Origin: Pyropia haitanensis | Taxonomy: Eukaryota > Rhodophyta > Bangiophyceae > Bangiales > Bangiaceae | NCBI GenBank assembly: GCA_008729055.1 | Contig: SDUX01000008.1 | Location: 4,613,756 to 4,677,755, forward strand | Reading direction: 5' to 3' | DNA: 64,000 nucleotides | Position numbers and translations under genes: made by a program | In this document: one piece after another, positions 1-10,742 of the stretch | Layout: the number at the start of each line of letters is the position of its first letter | How positions within the stretch are numbered: the first letter of the stretch is position 1 | The notes under the pieces: model-generated | Databases searched by the model: none | What the model was told of the DNA's origin: nothing | The model's input: the letters and a program-made list of their open reading frames with translations, nothing else

Positions 1-272
1 TGAGCGGAGAAGGTGTGCGGGAGTGCGGCCTGTGCGACGGCACCTGCGGAACGAGTTCGACCCACCACTCCGCCACTATCAACCAGCCAAGCTGATACGA
101 GCAGAAACAAAAAAAAAAACCAGACGGATGGACGGACACGGTGTACACCTCCGCCCATCGGCACCCCAAAACGTCCAAGACATACACACGTCCCAGTCTC
201 CACCCCCACCCCATCTCCCCGCCACCCCATTTTCGTACACTTGCTACCCCTACGCCCCCTCCCCCCCCCTGC
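1..272. other. Downstream flank, no gene seen
   Basis: This is the 3' side of the minus-strand PPR gene. It holds an 11-base A run near 110 and pyrimidine-rich sequence. Short open frames occur but none resembles a known protein. Confidence 0.5.
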
Positions 273-761
273 CTAGTCAAACGCCTCCGGCGGCAAAATC
301 GCCCGCAGCGTATCCTCCATCCCATCAGGCAGCGTCACGTCACCCAGCAGCACCTTGTCGTCCCACATCTGCTCAATGAGGGAGAAGGCCACCGTGCGGT
401 TCCCCGCGGCGGCGCAGCCGGCCAGCAGGATTTCGTACGTAACCGCCGTCGGGCGGGTGCCCGTCGCCTTCATGGTGCCCAGAATCCAGAGCGCCTTGTC
501 TAGCTCCCCGGAGTTGGCGGCGGTCGTGAGGAGCTCATTCCACGAGGCCAGGGGGGGAATCGCATCCTCCGCGCGCATCTTGTCAGCAAACGCCGTCCAG
601 GCAGCTTCGGTGGTGGTGGCCATGGTGGGGGTGACGAGTGGGGAGCGGCCGCGGCCGCAGTGCGGGGGAAGGGGCAACGCGGGCCGCCCGCCGCAGCGCA
701 CCCCCCGACGGCAGGCTGACCGGCCTGGTAGAGCCCCGCTAAGAGCAGGGATGAACGCCAT
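273..761 (-). CDS. Small PPR protein, probably plastid-targeted
   Basis: The frame encodes 162 residues from the ATG at 761 to a TAG at 273-275. Residues 1-46 (MAFIPALSGALPGRSACRRG onward) are rich in Arg, Ser, Ala and Gly, lack acidic residues, and begin with the Met-Ala-Phe pattern common in rhodophyte plastid presequences. Residues about 72-106 (SWNELLTTAANSGELDKALW) and 107-140 (VTYEILLAGCAAAGN) match the paired helices of pentatricopeptide repeats. PPR proteins bind organellar RNA and act in processing or translation, but only about two repeats are present, so the target cannot be predicted. The start at 761 is preferred over an in-frame upstream Met because it gives a clean presequence. 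No intron is needed. The next gene-like unit is a mobile element 220 bp upstream. Confidence 0.72.
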   Translation of the reverse strand: MAFIPALSGALPGRSACRRGVRCGGRPALPLPPHCGRGRSPLVTPTMATTTEAAWTAFADKMRAEDAIPPLASWNELLTTAANSGELDKALWILGTMKATGTRPTAVTYEILLAGCAAAGNRTVAFSLIEQMWDDKVLLGDVTLPDGMEDTLRAILPPEAFD

Positions 762-1081
762 GGGGCGTGTCGCGGCTGGAGAAACCAGCGCCAGACGCGA
801 TACAGAGGAGGAGGCTTCGACGGGACGAGATAAGTGGCGGCTGAGCGGGGAAGAGGCGGACAGCGGACGAGGTGGGTGCGGCAGCTGTGGTGAACGCCGA
901 CCTTGGTCAGAGCGCGGCGGCAACGAGCATGAGCGAGATCCCGCGTGACTCCTGAGCCTCGCGGATCACGCTGAAGGGTATTGTACAGTTGGTATCCAAT
1001 ATTATTTGCCCACCCCAACTGTCAGATCCTGATATTTATTTTGACGCGTCGCGACCGTCCGTTTCCACTGCAAGAAACGCA

Positions 1082-1541
1082 TCAGTACTTGGTGCCGGAT
1101 CCGTTCGCTGCCACCACCCCCCGCACACGGCGGCACATGCTCTCCGTCAGCTTCTTGAAATAAGCAGGATGACAGCCCAAGGCCCTTGATGGCCCTCCGG
1201 ACCGTGCTGACGGACTCCTTGCGGAGGGGGGGGCCGCCAGCTGTGCTGGTGCGGCCCTCGTTGACCTTTTCCGCAATCTCGGCCATTGAGGCGAAAGGGT
1301 TGTCGTCCATCACCCGGCGGAGCCCACGCAGCTCTCGAGGGCTGCGGAGCTTGGGACGGCCCCGGTTGTCTTGGCGCGCAGTGGCGGCGGTCCGCCGCGC
1401 GTTGGCCGCGTGGTAGCTGACCGTCGTCTTGGGGATGCCCAGCGCGGTGGCGATGGCGCCGTTGGACTTCTTGTTATCGACCATGGTTCTGATGGCGCCG
1501 ACTTGCTGGGGGCATAGGGGGGTCCTGCCCTTGCCCGCCAT
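1082..1541 (-). pseudogene. Tc1/mariner transposase remnant: helix-turn-helix plus C-terminal tail
   Basis: From the ATG at 1541 the protein begins MAGKGRTPLCPQQVG and contains a first helix-turn-helix (SNGAIATALGIPKTTVSYH). A GRPKL linker follows, then a second paired-like helix-turn-helix (FASMAEIAEKVNEG ... VSTVRRAIKGLG). This is the bipartite DNA-binding region of Tc1 transposases. After about 120 residues the sequence jumps, with a frame change near 1175-1190, to LTESMCRRVRGVVAANGSGTKY followed by a stop near 1082. That matches the usual Tc1 C-terminus (SMPRR...G.TKY). The roughly 200 residues carrying the DDE triad are absent. In the uninterrupted frame the protein would read on past the joint to a stop at 1002. 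It cannot transpose itself. A DNA-binding-only protein could still occupy element ends; that is inference. Confidence 0.82.
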
Positions 1542-1589
1542 GGTGTTGTTTTTTTTTTTTCTCCCCTGGGAGAGAAGCAATGGGCGCTT

Positions 1590-1596
1590 CTTTATA
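1590..1596 (-). promoter_or_regulatory. TATA-like box of the Tc1-derived frame
   Basis: On the minus strand TATAAAG lies about 50 bases upstream of the ATG at 1541 and inside the element, which is where an element-borne promoter would be expected. Confidence 0.45.
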
Positions 1597-1841
1597 GCAC
1601 CGTGCGCCGCGACGCTGCGCCCAAGTGACTGCAATGGGCCAGAGCGGCACCGCTGAGGCCGCTTTTCGGATCTCGTCCGTGGTCAAATCGGTGCAAAAAG
1701 TGACCCGCCAGGGTGGGCAAGTAATATTGGGTACGAACTGTACTTACACACCTAAAGTATTATGGAGAGAGAAACACAAGTCAAGCGGCTACGGATTATA
1801 GGCATCTCACCCCCACCAGGTCATCAGTGAGGGGGGCTCCC

Positions 1842-2010
1842 AATCAAGCCCATCAGCGGGTGCCGGCCGCTCACTTTCAGGCTTATCAACGGGTGCGAGC
1901 GCCCCTCTTCTAGCTTTGTCAACGGGGGCTGGCGACCCCCAACCAAGTCTGTCTACGGGTGCCGGCCGCCCGCTTCCAGGCCTGTCAACGGGTGCCCGCA
2001 GCCCGCTCAA
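1842..2010. repeat. 33-bp minisatellite, about five units
   Basis: The GGG of a CAACGGGTGC-like core recurs at 1858, 1891, 1924, 1957 and 1990, an exact 33-bp period. Because 33 is a multiple of three, the minus strand stays open as an 11-residue repeat (APVDRPGSGRP and variants). The array covers the last codons and the 3' flank of the inositol-dehydrogenase-like gene, whose stop is at 1985, so most units are probably 3' untranslated or intergenic. Confidence 0.85.
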
Positions 2011-3363
2011 GCACGTCCACCTCATCCAGTCTCACCATGCGCCCCTCCTGGTAGCTGAGCGCTGCTGCCATGGCTGCCACAATAGGAGCTCGCCCATCAA
2101 CTCCACCGACGGGCGTCTCCTCCCCCGACATAACCATCCGAACAAATGCCCCCATGATGCCTTCATAGGCGTCGGCATACCGGTCCATGAAGAACGAGTA
2201 CGGCAGACCCCGAACGCCCGCCCCGTCGGCGGTGTGCACCTCCACTGCGTCCGCCGACTTGTTGTTCCCAACAACACTGCCGCGCCCGCCAAACACCTCA
2301 ATGCGCTGGTCGTAGCCAAAACTGCACCGACGGCTGTTTTCAATGGTGCCCATCACTCCGTTTTTCATCTTGACAACGGTGATGACAGTGTCCAGGTCCC
2401 CAGCCTCGCGTGCGGCCTCTTCTACGGCGGCCCCAGTCACAAAGACGCTCTCGATCTCTGCCCCGCACACAAAGCGGGCCATGTCAAAGTCATGGCTGGC
2501 CATGTCCAAAAAGATGCCGCCGCTCTTTTGCAGATACGCGGCCGGGGGCGGCGACGGGTCGCGGCTCTTGATGGCAAAGGTTCGTAGGTCGCCAATGGCA
2601 CCCGCCGAAACGAGCGCCTTGACCTTCGCAAAGTTGGAGTCAAACCTGCGCTGGAAGCCCACCAGCAATTGCACCCCAGCCGCATCAACTGCCTGCATGA
2701 CGGACACCACACAAACAGCAAGAGACACGAATCAAAGAGTTAGCTTGACAGGTGCACTCTCTCTACGTCTCAAACGCACATGCCACAGTCAACGCACACT
2801 GCGCCAGCTCGCAACTGACGATATAAGTATGCACGCAAGGTGTGGCGTACCTGGATGCACTCATCGATCGTGGAGAGGTTATTGGAGATTGGCTTCTCAC
2901 AAAAGACCGCCTTGCCAGCCGCCGCGCATGCCTTGATCTGCTCAGCGTGGAAGGGCGTGGGCGAGCCAATAACTACCGCGTCCACGTCCGGGTTGGCGAC
3001 CAGCTCCTTCCAATCGGAAACCCACTGGGTGGAAAATTCTGACGCCACCGCGAGGCCAAACGGCTCAAACGGGTCGGCTACAGCCACCAATGTCGCGCCG
3101 GGCAGGGCCGTGATAGCACGCGCGTGCACCTGGCCGATGCGGCCGCAGCCAATGATGCCGACGCCAACCGGACGCGGAATGGCCGATGGGGGAACGGCAG
3201 CTGCCGAGGGAGCCTCGCTGTCGGAAGTCATACGAAGGGGCGCGACAGAACGAACGCAGCGGGCCAGGGGCCGGCTTCCAGAGTGAAACACGGGGCGACG
3301 ACAGAGGAGGACGGTTGCTGCGCGAGTGGGGTGGCCAACGACAGGAGCAGCAATAAAAGCCAT
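1985..3363 (-). CDS. Inositol 2-dehydrogenase-like oxidoreductase (Gfo/Idh/MocA), plastid presequence
   Basis: Two exons, 2851-3363 and 1985-2692, encode 406 residues. The 158-bp intron is flanked by CAG|GTACGC and TGCAG|GCA, with phase 0 on both sides. Residues 1-60 starting MAFIAAPVVGHPTRAA look like a plastid transit peptide; the family domain starts at about residue 66. The dinucleotide-binding loop is GIIGCGRIGQVHAR (69-82). The EKPIS motif has its catalytic Lys at 157, and DMASH gives the Asp234/His238 pair expected in inositol dehydrogenases. Family members oxidise myo-inositol or related polyols with NAD. The exact substrate is not fixed by sequence, since Gfo/Idh/MocA enzymes are diverse. 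The mature part has the usual length of about 340 residues. It is divergent from the proteasome gene across a 0.8-kb shared upstream region. Confidence 0.86.
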
Positions 3364-5367
<2,004 letters not shown>

Positions 5368-5978
5368 TGGGTGTGCTGCCGTTGGGGTGTGGACGCCGTG
5401 GGGAGGGGGCTGGGGCTGTACGGCGCCGCTGGGGCTTGGCCTGTGGACTGGGTGGGTCGGCCTGTCGGCCACCCGGTCGCGTGCGGATCCCCCCGTCGTC
5501 CGTGCCAACCCACTTTTGCGTCTGCTCTTTTTTTGTCCGTGTGTCTGTGTAAAAAGTCGCGTTTGTGTTGTCCATGTCGCTCCTCGGTGAGCTGCCCACA
5601 CGGCTGCGAGCGACCCCGGTGGTTTGTCGACGCGCGTCGCGGTGGCACCGTCAGGAGCCCGACGCCCGCCCCCCTCCCGTGAGGCACGCGTGCGCCTCCG
5701 CCGCGGGCGCCGAGCGTGGACGCGCCAAGCGTCGGTGCGGGTCCACCCAGCGGGGATGGCGTCGCGCTGCCAACGTCACGGCCGCCGCGCGGGCCGCCAC
5801 CGCGCGGCACGCCGGGCCACCCGTCCGTCGGCGGCGGGGGGGGGAGCAGCGCGCGCTGGCACCACCCTCTACACCCCGGCTCGCCGGTCGCTCCCCGCCC
5901 GTCGCGGGGGCGGGCCGTCTGGCGGCGCCGCCGCCGCGGCCGCGGGCCGCCCTCACGACGCGCGGCGGCCGTGCTGCC

Positions 5979-6031
<53 letters not shown>

Positions 6032-6506
6032 GCGCGTGCCGCCCATTGGGCCACGCACGCGCCGCGCGGGGCGGCGCGGCGCGCCGGCGTGGCCGCGCGT
6101 CCCCCTCCCCGCCGCGGCGCTCCGTCCCTCCCGGTGGTGACGGGAGGGGCGGGCCCGCGGCGGGGGCGGCGGGCACACCGGCGGTGCCGCCGCCGCGGGC
6201 GCCCCCCCCCTCGGGGACCGCGGCGTGGCCGGCGTGCGGACCTCTCTGGTGGGAGAGGGAAAACCGCGCCAGCGCTCCGTCGCCGCTGGCGGCAGGGTCA
6301 CGTCTCGGGTGTGGGTTTTGGCGGTAGCGTTTTTGCTTGTTTTTTTTTTTTCTTGTTGTGGTTGTTATTTATACCCGACAGGCAGCCCCTCCCTCACCCC
6401 CCTCCCCTCTCCCCCACCCCCTTCCGTATCCCCCTATGAACCGGGGGAAAAAAAGAAAAAAAAAAGGGCGGCGGCGGCGGCGGGGCGTCGCTGCGCCGCC
6501 TCGCGC
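5368..6506. other. Intergenic, convergent 3' flanks, CGG/CCG-rich
   Basis: This lies between the ends of the proteasome gene (+) and the F-box/LRR gene (-). It holds a run of CCG triplets at about 5987-6028, T- and A-runs at 6337-6350 and 6447-6464, and open frames on all strands caused by composition alone. No recognisable gene was found. Confidence 0.55.
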
Positions 6507-6732
6507 TCACGCGTCCGCCACCACTGTGATGCGCACGTCGCGGCGGGCGCAGCGCCAGGCGAGCACCTCGGCCGACGCGTCCGCGTGCGGCGCGCAAAAC
6601 TCGACCGCCGCGGAGGCGAGGCCGGGGAGGGCGGCGAGGGCGGCCACCACCGACGGGCCGCCCGTCGCGGCGGCGGCGGCGGCGGCTGGCGGGCTCGAGC
6701 TCGGCAGCGGCGGGGGTGGCGGCGGCGCGCCG

Positions 6733-6784
<52 letters not shown>

Positions 6785-7920
6785 TGCCGCCGCCGGGCTC
6801 GCCCCCCTCACAGCGGCACAGCCGGACGTGGCGGAGGGCGGTGGCGCCGCGGAGGAGCGCCGCCGCGGCGGGCGCGGCCACGTCCTCCACCTCGAGGTGG
6901 GTCAGCTGCGCGAGCGGCGGCGGCGGCGGCGCCGCGGGCGTCGCCGCCGCCGCCGCCGTCGACGGCAGCGAGGCTGCCGGCGGCAGCGCGGCGCCCAGCT
7001 CCTTGACGACCAGCCGGCGGAGCGCCGCCGCGGCGGCGAGCGCGCCAACGCCGGTGGGCGTCACGCGGGACGCGTCGTCGAGCGTCAGCCGCTCGAGGCC
7101 ACCCACCGCCGCGACCGCTGCGAGGCCGGCATCGTCCACGGGGCTGCAGACGACCAGCTCGCGGAGGCCCGCCGGTGGCGGCGACACCGCCGGCACCGCC
7201 GCGCCCGCCCCGGCCCGCTCCCTCCCCCTCCCCACCGTTGGCGTAGCAGCCGCCGCCGCCGCCGCCGCCGGCGCGCCGGCGGCGGTGGCGCCGACGCGCG
7301 CGAGCGCGGCGCCGAGCGCGGCGGCGCCCTCTCCCGGCGCCAGGCACAAGGGCGTGACGAGGGAGGTGAGGTGGGGCAGCCGCCCCACCGCCGCGGCGAG
7401 CGCGTCGACGCCCACGCCCGCGACGCCGACAACGCTCAGGTGGACCAGCCGCGGCGCGACGGCCGGCAGCGCGGCGAGCAGCGCGTCCGCGTCAACGACC
7501 GGGTTGCCAAACTCGAGCCGCCCGAGCGACACGCCCACTTTGGGTGACAGCCCGCCGAGCACCGCCGCCGACACGCCACACCCAAACCGCACCGACGAGA
7601 GCGCCTCGCACCGGCCGAGCGCGGCGGTGACGGTTGCCACCTCCCGCACCACCCGCCCGTCGTGGCGCATGACGCCCAGGTGGCGGAGCGTGCGGCCGTG
7701 GACGGAGCACAGCTCGGCGAGTGCGCCCGCATTGTCCGCCACGTCCACCTCGGTGACGTCGAGGTGCGCCAGTGCCGCCACCCGCCGCAGCGCGTGGACC
7801 ACCCGGGGGGGGAGCACGTGCGCCTCGAGGGCCACCGCCCGCAGCGTCGCGCGCGCCGTGTAGATGATGGCCGCCGCGCCGTCCGCGGCGGCGGCGGCGG
7901 CGCGCGCGAGGCCACCGCCG

Positions 7921-7971
<51 letters not shown>

Positions 7972-8704
7972 ACCATACCGCTGTCGACGCCGTCGCCGAC
8001 CCCCCCCCGACCGCGGCGGTCCAGCCGTACGGCAGCGCCAGCCGGACGGCCGTCAGGTGCGGGCACCGCGACAGCGCCGGCACCAGCGAGCCCCGCAGGG
8101 TGGTCAGCGCACGGCGCACCGCCGCCGCCGGTGGCGCGCAGTCGTCTGGGGAGAGGGCGCCGAGGGCGGGCACGTCCACATCCACCACCGCGACGGCCGA
8201 CAGGAGCGCCGCGCGCAGCAGCCGGCACGTCGACAGCACGGGCGAGGCGGCCGCCCACAGCGACGCGTCGATGGTGACGGCGAGGGAGAGGTCCAGCCCC
8301 GTGGCCGACGACGCCGTCGACGACGACGGTGGGGCCGAGCCACCCGCCGTGCAGGCCCGGGCGCCAGACGCGTGTGGCGGGCAAGGCGCTGCCGTCAACC
8401 CCCCTGGGCCATAGGGGAGTGCTGACGCCGCCCTGGCTGCCGCCACGCCACCGCCGTGGCGGGGCCGCTTCCTAGCCACCGGCCCGACCGGCACCGGCGG
8501 TGGCGCGTCGAGCCCCCCCGCCGCGGCCGGGTGCGGCGGCGCCTCGGGCAAGCAGCCACGGAGGAGCTCTGGCGGCGCGTCGTCTGCACAGAGCGACCGC
8601 AGCAGGTGCTGCATGATGCGCGTCAGCGCGGGCGGCGGCAGCGCCCCAAACAGCCCCGCCGCCGCCCGTGGCGGTGGCCGCGCCGTCGCCGCCACCGCCG
8701 CCGC

Positions 8705-8777
<73 letters not shown>

Positions 8778-8985
8778 GCCGCTGCCGCCGCTGCCGCCGC
8801 GGCGGCGGTCGCGGCGATGGCGCCCGCACGCCACGCGGCGGCCGCGGCGGCCGCGGCGGCCGCGTCGGCGGCGGTTGGCCGGCGGCGGCGCGACGCGGCC
8901 GCCGCGGCCACGTCGGCGGCGAGGCGCTCGGCGGCCCACCGGCGGTCGACGCCCGCCCGCCGCGCGGCGGCGACGGCGGCGGCGA

Positions 8986-9037
<52 letters not shown>

Positions 9038-9380
9038 GCCGCCGGTGCCGACGCCCAGCCGCTGCCGCACCGACCCGAGTGGCGGCACGCGCACCGCGGC
9101 GGCGGCCGTGCCGGCCGCCGCTGCCGCTGCTGCTGCCGCTGCCGCGGTGCCGCTGCCGGCCGCCGCCGCCGCCGCGGCCGTGCGGAGGGTGGCGGGGAGG
9201 GAGAAGGGGCCGCCGCCGACGCCGGGCGGCGGCGGGGAGAGCAGCTCCAGGCGTGGCCGCGGGCGCGCGTGAGGGAGCGGCGGCCGCCGCCGGCTGACCG
9301 TCCGCCGTGCCGCCGCCGCCGCGGACGCCGCCTGCTGCGCGTCTCCCCCTGCCGCCGCGCCGCCGCCGCCGTTGCGGCCG

Positions 9381-9428
<48 letters not shown>

Positions 9429-9967
9429 TCGGTACTTCCCTCACCGAGGGCGTCCATGCCCCGCAGGCTGTCGACGCTCTCCAAGCTGTCCGCGCTGCTG
9501 CCCGCGTCACTGCCGCTGTCACCGCCGCCTGCGCCGTCGGTGGTACGGGCCGGGCGGTGCGGGTCGCCGCCACCACCCCCACCACCACCACCACCACCAA
9601 CCCCCCGCGCGCCGCTCATCGCGGCGAGCACCGTCGTTGGCGACCGCGGCGGCCCGTCCACATCCGTAGTGCCGGCGGTAGCGGCAGCAGCCGCCGCGGC
9701 GGCGGCGGCGGCGGCGGCGGCGGTCGCGGCAACGCCCCCCGCGGCCAGCCGGCGGCGCTTGGGCGGACCGCCGCCACCACCACCACCCCCACCCCCACCG
9801 CCGCCGCCGCCACCGCCACCGCCGCCGCCGGCGGCCGCACCCTGCAGCGGCGGCCACGCCTTGGCCGCCGCCGCCGCCCCGTCTGGGAGCACCGCCACCG
9901 CCGCGGCGGCCGCCGCCGCGTGCCGCCGTCGCCGCGCGCACGTCACCGGCGGCGGGGCGGGGTCCAT
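6507..9967 (-). CDS. Large F-box/LRR-like nuclear protein (frame broken near 8000)
   Basis: From the ATG at 9967 (MDPAPPPVTCARRRR) the protein runs through a basic PPKRRR nuclear-localisation-like motif and long Ala, Gly and Thr tracts. It then reaches an F-box-like helix (LFGALPPPALTRIMQHLLRS), a CRLLRAALLSAVAVVDVDV segment and the first leucine-rich repeat (RCPHLTAVRLALPYGW). Near 8000-8008 is a run of nine C. Past it the same protein clearly continues in another frame with at least eight LRR-type strands (LAHLDVTEVDVADN, LRHLGVMRHDG, LTHLEVEDVAAP, LRHVRLCRCEG) down to the stop at 6507. One base gained or lost in the run restores continuity. F-box/LRR proteins usually select substrates for SCF ubiquitin ligases. 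The F-box match is weak; the LRR part is clearer. An upstream in-frame Met at 10186 is possible. Confidence 0.62.
8718..8769. repeat. (GTC)n trinucleotide microsatellite inside the F-box/LRR gene
   Basis: Seventeen consecutive GTC triplets lie within a longer GCC/GTC tract. In the coding frame on the minus strand they read as poly-Thr (ACG codons) flanked by poly-Ala. They are likely length-polymorphic. Confidence 0.9.
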
Positions 9968-10230
9968 GGCGCCGCCGGCCGCCGCTGCCAGCCGGCGGGC
10001 TCCGCTCCCCGCGTCGGCTCCCCCGCAGGGAGGGGGGGGGGGGGGGGAGCGACCGCCGCCACCCGCTTGCGCGTGGACGGCGGGTCTGGCGGTGGCGCGC
10101 CGGGGGACGCCCGCCCGGCGGTGGTTTGGGTTGGGTGCGCCGCTGCGCAGGGGGGAGCGGCCGTGCTGGTCCACGGAAAACGGCAATGCGTGCGCAACCG
10201 CCCCGCGGGGAGGTCAGGAAGGGTAAGATG

Positions 10231-10290
10231 AGAGGGAGGGAGGGAGGGAGGGAGGGAAGGACGGAGGGAGGGAGGGAGGGAGGGAGGGGG
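10231..10290 (+). repeat. GGGA tetranucleotide repeat, G-quadruplex-prone
   Basis: Two blocks of GGGA units are interrupted by AAGGAC at about 10256-10262. More than ten consecutive G-triplets with one-base loops satisfy the classical G4 pattern. The repeat lies some 260 bp upstream of the F-box/LRR ATG on the template-opposite strand, so it could sit in that gene's promoter. Confidence 0.85.
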
Positions 10291-10691
10291 GGGTGGGGGG
10301 GGGGAAGGGGGGGAGGCTGTCGGCCGGCACCCCACAAAAAAAAAAGGGAATGTGCCGGGAAGAGGAGGCGGTGGGCAGACGACCGCGCGGCGCGAGCGGG
10401 CGGCACGCGCCGGCCGGCCGCATTGGCCGCCGCGCCGACAAAGAGGCCCGCCGCGCGGCGGCCGCGGCCGCGGCGGCAGCAGCAGCCGCGGCGGCCGGTG
10501 GCGGCGGCGGCCGCGGCGGTGGCGGCGGTGGCGGCGGTGGCGGCGGCGGCGGCAGCAGCCGGCGGCCGCCGGCGGCCGCCGGCGGCGCGCGCGCGCGGCG
10601 TGCGCGCGCGTCCCCCGCCGCGCGTGGCCGCCGCCCACCGTCGGGCGTTGCGGCGGCGAGAGGGGGGGGGTGGGGGGGCGGGGGCGGGCGG

Positions 10692-10742
<51 letters not shown>

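Larger units (their letters stand above)
984..1742 (-). mobile_element. Internally deleted Tc1/mariner element with TA target duplication
   Basis: The left tip at 986 reads CAGTTGGTATCC and continues AATATTATTTGCCCACCC. The complement of the right tip, ending at 1740, reads CAGTTCGTACCC and continues AATATTACTTGCCCACCC. Both ends are flanked by TA (984-985 and 1741-1742), the target duplication of the Tc1/mariner superfamily. Between them lies 755 bp carrying only the N-terminal part and the last few dozen codons of a transposase on the minus strand, so the catalytic DDE domain is missing. A full Tc1 element is about 1.6-1.8 kb. The tips are little diverged, suggesting recent mobility, presumably driven from elsewhere. 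Confidence 0.88.

Noticed and set aside
1842..2010. Possible CRISPR array
   Set aside because: Units are contiguous 33-bp degenerate repeats without unique spacers, in a eukaryotic gene context.
10692..10741. Retroposon tail
   Set aside because: No upstream body, no target duplication and no internal promoter boxes could be found beside the A50 tract.
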